Source: JAKAUF01 sp050746205 (GTDB lineage Bacteria; Acidobacteriota; Terriglobia; Terriglobales; SCQP01). From it: a stretch of 38,198 nt of DNA. This document shows positions 32,926 through 38,198 of the stretch, piece after piece. The notes beneath the pieces were generated by a model. It ran no database searches, was not told the DNA's origin, and worked only from the letters and a program-made list of their open reading frames with translations. The position numbers and the translations under genes are program-made. The stretch's first letter is position 1. Every line of letters starts with the position of its first letter. Location of the stretch: assembly GCA_050746205.1 (NCBI GenBank), contig JBOGKW010000011.1, positions 1 to 38,198 on the forward strand. Direction: 5' to 3'.

Positions 32926-33014
32926 CGGGGACGCCTGGAGCCGTGCCGAGCCGGGAGGCGCCGGCCGACGACGTGAGGGTTTTCCCGCGCCAGACGATGC
33001 CGTATTCTCACGGC

Positions 33015-35126
33015 ATGTCCCGCTTCGGCCTAACCACGTCTGCGATTGTTCTCCTTCTCACGTTCGCGGCGGCGCAGCCCCCGGCGCCCCGCGGCGGCAG
33101 CTTCACGCTGCGGCAGGCGATGGATTTCGCCTTCCCTTCCGAGTTGACCGCCGCGCAGCTTGGCGAACGAGTGGCTTGGGTCTTCGACATCCGCGGCGTG
33201 CGGAATGTCTGGACGGCCGATGGGCCGGAGTTCCAGCCGCGGCAAGTGACGCACTACACCGCGGATGACGGCGGCGTCATCAACGGCCTGCGGCTGACGC
33301 CGGATGGCCGAACCGCCGTTTACGCGCTGGGCCATTCCACCCATGACGGGCACGTGCCGGACCCCAGCAGCCTGGTGACGCCACCGCAGCAGGACGTTTG
33401 GGCGGTGGATCTGGACGGGCCCGTGGCCGGCCAGCCGCGGGCACTGGGCGTGATGAACTGCAGCGGCGACGACAATGACTGCGAGGACATTCAGTTGTCG
33501 CCCGACGGGCAGCGGGCGGCGTGGGCGGCGCGCGGCCAGATCTGGGTGGCGCCAGTCAGCGGCGCCCAGCCGGCGCGCCAACTCTGCTATGCGCGGGGGC
33601 ACAACACAGATCCGCGCTGGTCTCCCAACGGCCAGGCGATCGCTTTTGCCAGCAAGCGGGGCGATCACGGCTTTATCGCTGTTTATCGCTTCGGCGATCC
33701 GCGCTTGACCTATTTGGCGCCGAGCGTGGACCGGGATTCGCTGCCGCGCTGGTCGCCTGACGGTCGGCAGATCGCCTATGTGCGCCGGCCGGGCCTAATG
33801 CTGCACGAGCCGATCGCGCAATGGCGGCCGCAGACCTGGCAGATTTGGCTGGCCAACGTGGACACGGGCCGGGGCCAAGCGATTTTTTCCAGCGGCGACC
33901 ACCCACAGGACACCTACCCCGGCTGGCAGTTCATGCCCGGCGATTTTCTGTTCACCCGCGAAGGCATCGTGATGCCCTCCTGGCGGGACGGCCACATGCA
34001 CGTCTATCTGCTGTCGCCGCAAGGCGGCGCGTTGCGCAAGCTAACGGCGGGGGATTTCGACGTCAAAAGCATCCAACTGACCGCCGACGGCCGGTCGCTG
34101 CTCTATTCCTCCAACCAAAATGACGTGGATCGGCGGCACATCTGGGATGTCTCCTTGGCTGGCGGACCACAGCGCGCCATTACCTCCGGCGACACCATCG
34201 AGTGGACCCCGGTTCAGACCGGCGACGGCCGGTATCTGCTCTGCCTGGGTTCGAGCGGCACGGTTCCGGCAATGCCCTTCCTCATCGGCCACGGGGAGCG
34301 GCGGATGCTGGCGGGCTGGCTGATCCAAAACTATCCCTCGGCGGAGATGGTGACGCCGAAACAGGTCTTGTTCCGGAGCCCGGACGGGCGGTTCGAGTTG
34401 CATGGCCAGCTGTTCGTGCCCCGCGGGCGGCGGCGCCCCGGCCCGGCGTTGGTGTTCATCCATGGCGGCTCGATGCGGCAGATGATGCTGGGCTTTCATC
34501 CCATGGGCTACTACCACAATGCCTATGCCGAGAACGAGTATTTGGTCAACCAGGGCTTTATCGTGCTGTCGGTGAATTACCGTTCCGGCATCATGTATGG
34601 CTTTCATTTTCGGTATCCGGAGCATTACGGCGCCCGCGGCGCCAGCGAGTACCAGGATGTGCTGGCGGCGGGCCGCTACCTGCAGCAGCTGCGCTACGTG
34701 GACCCGAACCGCATCGGACTGTGGGGCGGCTCCTGGGGCGGCTTCTTGACCGCCATGGGGCTGGCCAAAAACTCCGATGTGTTCAAAGCCGGGGTGGACA
34801 TGCACGGCGTCCATGTCTGGCGCCTGCACGATCCCACCGCTTCGGATCTGGCCGCCGCCAAGGCGCTGGCGTGGAAGTCATCACCCGACGCCTACGTCTC
34901 CACCTGGAAATCGCCGGTGCTGCTGATCCAGGGCGACGACGACCCCGAGGTCTGCTTCTGCCAAACCGTGGACTTGGTGCAGCGGCTGCGGGCGGCGCAT
35001 GTGCCCTTCCAGCAGCTCGTCTTTCCCGATGAGACCCACGAGTTCCTGCGCTGGCACACCTGGATGCGGGCCTACCAAGCCACGGCCGATTTCCTGGAGA
35101 AATACCTGATGCCCGCGCGGCCGTGA
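33015..35126 (+). CDS. Secreted S9 family (prolyl oligopeptidase-like) peptidase
   Basis: A 703-residue protein. It has a signal peptide (MSRFGLTTSAIVLLLTFAAA) and a beta-propeller of TolB/WD-like blades (about 60-430: LTPDGRTAVYALG, LSPDGQRAAWAARGQIWV, WSPNGQAIAFASKRG, WSPDGRQIAYVRRP). The C-terminal alpha/beta-hydrolase domain is about 450-703. The serine nucleophile is in GGSWGG at about residue 573, the aspartate in GDDDPEV (about 643), and the histidine in DETHEF (about 675), giving a complete catalytic triad. The oxyanion region HGG is present (VFIHGGSMRQMM). Family members cleave short peptides, often after proline, or remove aminoacyl groups. Export places it in the periplasm or outside. 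The ATG at 33015 gives the signal peptide; the longer frame from 32943 is not supported. It has its own 111-base upstream gap after ADOP 3. Confidence 0.93.
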   Translation: MSRFGLTTSAIVLLLTFAAAQPPAPRGGSFTLRQAMDFAFPSELTAAQLGERVAWVFDIRGVRNVWTADGPEFQPRQVTHYTADDGGVINGLRLTPDGRTAVYALGHSTHDGHVPDPSSLVTPPQQDVWAVDLDGPVAGQPRALGVMNCSGDDNDCEDIQLSPDGQRAAWAARGQIWVAPVSGAQPARQLCYARGHNTDPRWSPNGQAIAFASKRGDHGFIAVYRFGDPRLTYLAPSVDRDSLPRWSPDGRQIAYVRRPGLMLHEPIAQWRPQTWQIWLANVDTGRGQAIFSSGDHPQDTYPGWQFMPGDFLFTREGIVMPSWRDGHMHVYLLSPQGGALRKLTAGDFDVKSIQLTADGRSLLYSSNQNDVDRRHIWDVSLAGGPQRAITSGDTIEWTPVQTGDGRYLLCLGSSGTVPAMPFLIGHGERRMLAGWLIQNYPSAEMVTPKQVLFRSPDGRFELHGQLFVPRGRRRPGPALVFIHGGSMRQMMLGFHPMGYYHNAYAENEYLVNQGFIVLSVNYRSGIMYGFHFRYPEHYGARGASEYQDVLAAGRYLQQLRYVDPNRIGLWGGSWGGFLTAMGLAKNSDVFKAGVDMHGVHVWRLHDPTASDLAAAKALAWKSSPDAYVSTWKSPVLLIQGDDDPEVCFCQTVDLVQRLRAAHVPFQQLVFPDETHEFLRWHTWMRAYQATADFLEKYLMPARP

Positions 35127-35204
35127 CCCGCCTCGTGGGCGCCGGGCACCGCCGCCTCTCGCCAGCCGGTTGCGAAGCGAAGAAAAAGCGAAGATAATGG
35201 CGGC

Positions 35205-36302
35205 ATGAGCGGGCGGGCGGCGGGGCCGGAGCACGTCGAGGAGTTGCTGTGGGCGGCGATGGACGGCGCCCAAGGCGCGGGACCGGTGGCTGCGGGGCCG
35301 GGGCATCCGCCACCGCGGGGTGGGGCAGCGCTGGCGGCTGCGGCAGCGGCGGTGGCGCCGCACCGGGGGGTGGAATTTTTCGAGCTGGAGACGCGCAGTA
35401 TTCTGACTCGCTGCCGCTCGCAACGGGTGCCGTTTCAGTGGACGATCAATCCCTACCGCGGCTGCGAGTTCGGCTGCCAATATTGCTATGCCCGTTATGC
35501 TCATGAATTTTTGGAGTTGCGGCGGCCGGCGGACTTCGAGCGCAAGATCTTCGCCAAACGCCAGGCAGCCGAGCATCTGCGGCGCGAACTGCGGCGCGTG
35601 CGGCCGGGGGAGAGCATCGCCGTGGGCACGGCCACCGATCCCTATCAGCCGGCGGAACGGCAGTTCGGCATCACCCGGTCGCTGTGGGAGGTGTTGGCCG
35701 AGGCGCGGGGACTGCGCCTGGGGCTGGTGACCAAAAGCGCCCTGGTGGTCCGGGACGCGGAGCTGCTGGCGCGCGTGGCGGCGCGGAATCGCCTGGTGAT
35801 TCGCATCACGATCACCACGGCGGACCACGAGCTGGCGCGGCGCCTGGAGCCGCGCGCCCCGCGGCCCGACCTGCGCCTCGACGCGCTGCGCAGCCTGCGC
35901 CGGGCGGGGTTGGTGGCCGGGGTGATGTGCGCGCCGGTGCTGCCCGGCATCACCGACTCCGAGGAGAACCTGGCGCAACTGATGGCGGCGGCGAAGGCGG
36001 CGGGCGCGGGGTTTTTTTCCGCCGGCGGCTTGTTCTTGCAGCCCGCCGCGGCGGCGCAGTTTCTTCCCTTCCTCCGAGCGCGGTTTCCCCGCCTCGCCGC
36101 CGCCTACGAAAAGCAGTTTGCCGCCTCGCCGTATCTGCCGGCATCCTATCGCCAGCGGCTGGCGCGGCGCGTGGCGCGACTGGCGGCCCGCTTCGAGTTG
36201 CCGGCGCAGCCGGCCGCCGAACCGGAGCGACTTGCGGGCCTATCCCACGGCAGCGTAGACGGGGACCCCACCGCGGCCGCCCAGATACCGCTGTGGAGCT
36301 AG
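35205..36302 (+). CDS. Radical SAM protein related to spore photoproduct lyase (Rv2578c/PA0069-like)
   Basis: A 365-residue protein. The radical SAM cluster motif C87-x3-C91-x2-C94 lies in NPYRGCEFGCQYCYAR, as in the SplB-related, non-spore family. Further marks are GTATDPYQPAE, LVTKSALVVRDAELLAR, and the barrel segments IRITITTADHELARRLEP and GVMCAPVLPGITDSEE. The first ~55 residues are Ala/Gly/Pro-rich and probably disordered; an internal start is possible. These proteins bind one [4Fe-4S] cluster and S-adenosylmethionine. Their substrate is unknown; DNA repair is suggested only by similarity. The gene stands alone between the S9 peptidase and a convergent gene. Element copy E begins 6 bases after its stop. 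Confidence 0.9.
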   Translation: MSGRAAGPEHVEELLWAAMDGAQGAGPVAAGPGHPPPRGGAALAAAAAAVAPHRGVEFFELETRSILTRCRSQRVPFQWTINPYRGCEFGCQYCYARYAHEFLELRRPADFERKIFAKRQAAEHLRRELRRVRPGESIAVGTATDPYQPAERQFGITRSLWEVLAEARGLRLGLVTKSALVVRDAELLARVAARNRLVIRITITTADHELARRLEPRAPRPDLRLDALRSLRRAGLVAGVMCAPVLPGITDSEENLAQLMAAAKAAGAGFFSAGGLFLQPAAAAQFLPFLRARFPRLAAAYEKQFAASPYLPASYRQRLARRVARLAARFELPAQPAAEPERLAGLSHGSVDGDPTAAAQIPLWS

Positions 36303-36308
36303 GCGGGC

Positions 36309-36432
36309 GGCGGCTCAGCCGCCCGATTGTGGACGGCCCCGCCGCTCTACCCCAAGGCGCAGCGGCGCGTGCAGGGGTGGGACGGGCGGCAACTGACCCT
36401 CTGGCGCCCAGGGCGTTTCCAAGTTGCCGCGA
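36309..36432 (+). repeat. Two-hairpin dispersed element, copy E
   Basis: GGCGGC-TCA-GCCGCC (36309-36323) begins 6 bases after the radical SAM stop. The body has GTGGACGGCCCCGCCGC, CAGGGGTGGGACGGGCGGC, and the pairable ends GGCAACT and AGTTGCC around GGCGCCCAGGGCG. It lies between two convergent genes. Confidence 0.8.
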
Positions 36433-36456
36433 TAGGCGGGTGGGAGCCTTGGACGG

Positions 36457-37491
36457 CTAGGCCAGCAGGCCCAGCAGCCCGTGGTAGCTGGTGCGGGCGG
36501 CGGCGACGGAATCGCCCCACTGCGCCCCATTGTCCTGCTCGACGCAGAAATGGCGCATGCCGGCGGCGGCGTGGTCCGCGAAGATGGCACGATAATCCAC
36601 GTCCCCTTGCCCCACCGGCACCAGCTTGCGGCCTGAGGCCATCATGCGCTGCCATTCGTTCATCACCGGCTGGGGGAACAGGTAATTCAGGTCCATCACG
36701 TCCTTCACGTGCCACAGCACGAAGCGGCCGGGATGGGCGCGGAACAGATCCTGGGCGCGCACGCCAGCCACCGAGGACCAGCCGATATCCAGCTGCATGA
36801 CCACCAGTTCTGGATCGGTCTCCGCAAGCAAAATGTCGTAGGGACAACGTGTTGTGCCTGGGAAATGCTCGAACTCCGTGGTGTGGTTGTGAATCAGGAT
36901 TTTGATGCCAAACGGCTTGGCGATCTGCCCGCAGCGGTTGTAGATCTCCGCGTCGCGCTTGGTGGACTCCGGCGTGGCGGCGGGAAAGTGAAATGTGGGC
37001 ATAGCCGCGTGGTGGCCGGGCTTCGGCGGGGGTGGGAAGTGGAAATTCTTGGGGAAGGGGTGGAGGGGGAAGATCCAGGTGTAGCGGTGGCCAATGATTT
37101 GATAGCCCGCGAGTGTCTTCTGCAAGCTGGGGCCGGGTGCGGTGAAGGCGTGGGTGCTGGGGGAAATTAGGCCGTAGCGGTCCAGCAACGCCCGATATTG
37201 GCGGGGGCTGAGCCCGCCATAATCAATCGGTTCGACTTCCTTGTAGCCGATCGCCGCCACCTCGGCCAGGGTCTTTTCCTGGTCCCGGGCCATACGGTCG
37301 CGCACGGTGTAGAGTTCGAGACCCATGCGGGCCTGCCAGCCGCCCGCGGGCCCGGGAACCGGGGGCGCATCGGCCGAAGGCTGGCGCCGTTGCTCCGGCG
37401 GGTGGGAGGCAGCCCAACTCCGGGGCTGGGCCAGGAGTGGCAGGCCGGCGGCGGCCAGCTTGCCGAAGTCACGACGAGAGTACGGGGCCAT
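36457..37491 (-). CDS. Tat-exported sugar phosphate isomerase/epimerase-like TIM-barrel protein
   Basis: A 344-residue protein with a twin-arginine signal (SRRDFGKLAAAGLPLL) followed by a Pro-rich spacer. The TIM barrel of the xylose-isomerase-like/AP-endonuclease-2 family spans about 55-344. Motifs are LELYTVRDRMARD, EVAAIGYKEVEPIDY, KILIHNHTTEFE, VVMQLDIGWSSVAG, GRFVLWHVKDVMD and HFCVEQDN. The His, Asp, Glu and His residues at the strand ends match the usual metal-binding set. Export by Tat suits a protein folded with its metal in the cytoplasm. The reaction is unknown; sugar epimerisation or isomerisation is the family norm. The ATG at 37491 has CTGGAG upstream. It is divergent from the Spy/CpxP-like gene, with a 14-base palindrome between them. 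Confidence 0.9.
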   Translation of the reverse strand: MAPYSRRDFGKLAAAGLPLLAQPRSWAASHPPEQRRQPSADAPPVPGPAGGWQARMGLELYTVRDRMARDQEKTLAEVAAIGYKEVEPIDYGGLSPRQYRALLDRYGLISPSTHAFTAPGPSLQKTLAGYQIIGHRYTWIFPLHPFPKNFHFPPPPKPGHHAAMPTFHFPAATPESTKRDAEIYNRCGQIAKPFGIKILIHNHTTEFEHFPGTTRCPYDILLAETDPELVVMQLDIGWSSVAGVRAQDLFRAHPGRFVLWHVKDVMDLNYLFPQPVMNEWQRMMASGRKLVPVGQGDVDYRAIFADHAAAGMRHFCVEQDNGAQWGDSVAAARTSYHGLLGLLA

Positions 37492-37713
37492 GGAAGCTCC
37501 AGTGTTCCGCCCAATTGGGCGTGACTGCCCAGTGTACGTCCGCCGTCAAGGCCAACACCCGCTGGCAGACCTTAATAGGGGAACTTTCAGTACCGGCGGC
37601 GGGAATAAAAAGAGACCGGCTCTCGGTCATGCAGGGCCGTTACGCTGGGGGACGCGTGAGCCTGGGCCTTCCCGGCCGGTAACCTAGCGCCGGCGGGGGG
37701 CGTGGAGAGAAAT
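37492..37713. other. Divergent promoter region with a perfect palindrome
   Basis: 222 bases between two divergent genes. CGCCCAATTGGGCG (37508-37521) is a perfect 14-base palindrome 16 bases upstream of the isomerase-like ATG. A second small hairpin, GACCG-GCTCT-CGGTC, lies at about 37615-37629. No clear -10/-35 pair was assigned. Confidence 0.45.
37508..37521. promoter_or_regulatory. Candidate operator palindrome CGCCCAATTGGGCG
   Basis: A perfect inverted repeat with an AT-rich centre in otherwise GC-rich DNA, placed immediately before a start codon in a divergent region. The form suits a dimeric repressor site. No regulator gene is adjacent, so the binding protein is unknown. Confidence 0.4.
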
Positions 37714-38198
37714 ATGAACCAACGGATTGCACTACTCGTGGCGGTGGGGATGCTGGCGGTTGCGCCCGGCGTTTGGGCCCAGGGGCCGGGAGGACCGCCC
37801 CGCGTGGCGCAGCGCCAAGTTTTTATCCGCGTGCGCGGGCAAGGCTGCGGGCCAGCTTGGGGTCGGGCGGGGGGGATGCGCCGCATGGGCCCCATGGGCA
37901 TGGGCCGGGCGCACTGGCGCGGTCGCGGCCGTTCGGCCTTCGGCATGATGGCCGCCTGGCCGATGCTCCAGCGCCGCTTGGGGCTGACTTCAGCGCAGAG
38001 CCAGCAAATCGCTGACGCCTTCTTCACCTGGCAAAAGAGCCGGATTATGGCGCGGGCCAATGAGCAGATTGGCCGGTTGCAATTGGCGCGGTTGATGCAC
38101 GGGGCTCAGCCCGATGAATCGGCCGTGGATGGACAGCTCCAGCGCTTGGAGCAACTGCGCCTGACCGCCGCCGAGGCGAAGGTGCATTTTGGCATCGC
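37714..38198 (+). CDS. Spy/CpxP-like periplasmic protein (3' end outside window)
   Basis: An open frame of 161 codons, still open at the window edge. The ATG at 37714 follows GGAGAG with short spacing. The signal peptide is MNQRIALLVAVGMLAVAPG-VWA. The Gly/Met/Arg-rich stretch (MRRMGPMGMGRAHWRGRGR) may bind metal. The final part, from about residue 87, is helical and begins LGLTSAQSQQIADAFFTWQKS, the LTxxQ-type motif of Spy/CpxP and periplasmic heavy-metal-sensor proteins. Such proteins act as periplasmic chaperones or stress/metal sensors. The presence of methionines, one histidine and one cysteine suggests metal contact, which is inference. It is divergent from the Tat isomerase-like gene. 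Confidence 0.8.
   Translation, partial: MNQRIALLVAVGMLAVAPGVWAQGPGGPPRVAQRQVFIRVRGQGCGPAWGRAGGMRRMGPMGMGRAHWRGRGRSAFGMMAAWPMLQRRLGLTSAQSQQIADAFFTWQKSRIMARANEQIGRLQLARLMHGAQPDESAVDGQLQRLEQLRLTAAEAKVHFGI

Noticed and set aside
1..38198. CRISPR arrays, tRNAs, insertion sequences or prophage genes
   Set aside because: No regularly spaced repeats, tRNA-like TPsiC arms, transposase motifs or phage structural genes were recognised on either strand.

Overview
The window is 38.2 kb of uniformly GC-rich bacterial DNA, densely packed with genes. Several families point to the Acidobacteriota. Three genes encode ABC-type permeases of the acidobacterial duplicated orphan permease (ADOP) type with no ATPase nearby. 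One gene is a VWFA protein of the acidobacterial type, one is a DNA-binding/TolB-like/TPR membrane regulator, and a remnant resembles an Oar-type TonB-dependent receptor. This placement rests on family membership; no rRNA or tRNA was found to confirm it.

Layout. (1) 1-8.1 kb, + strand: an envelope thiol-redox and proteolysis group. It holds a TlpA-like thioredoxin cut by the window edge, a full-length DsbD, an M16 zinc peptidase, a decayed receptor tail, a secreted CxxC protein with an N-terminal helical region, and a free-standing copy of the DsbD N-terminal domain. Together these could carry electrons from the cytoplasm through DsbD to several periplasmic acceptors. (2) 8.4-18.1 kb, mostly - strand: the TPR regulator, phosphopentomutase DeoB, ADOP permease 1, and a secreted PIG-L deacetylase fused to an amidotransferase-like domain. 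A small PEP-CTERM-like secreted protein lies on the + strand. (3) 18.3-27.3 kb, + strand: an APC permease, then uvrA followed closely by a TPR protein and two small secreted helical proteins, then a SprT-like metalloprotein and the VWFA protein. (4) 27.7-36.3 kb, + strand: ADOP 2, a broken vapC, ADOP 3, a secreted S9 peptidase and a radical SAM protein related to spore photoproduct lyase. (5) 36.4-38.2 kb: a Tat-exported sugar isomerase/epimerase-like protein (-), divergent from a Spy/CpxP-like periplasmic protein (+) that runs off the window.

The most unusual signal is a family of roughly 110-190 bp intergenic elements (five clear copies and one divergent copy). Each begins with a hairpin of the form GCGGC-TGA-GCCGC and continues into a second long inverted repeat. 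In most copies the first hairpin lies directly behind a stop codon, in the same sense as the gene that has just ended. I do not recognise this as a named element. It may be a REP-like mobile repeat or a structured 3'-end RNA.

Start codons were moved inward from the longest possible frame where signal peptides, family alignments or Shine-Dalgarno sites supported it. No CRISPR array, tRNA, rRNA, complete insertion sequence or prophage was seen.
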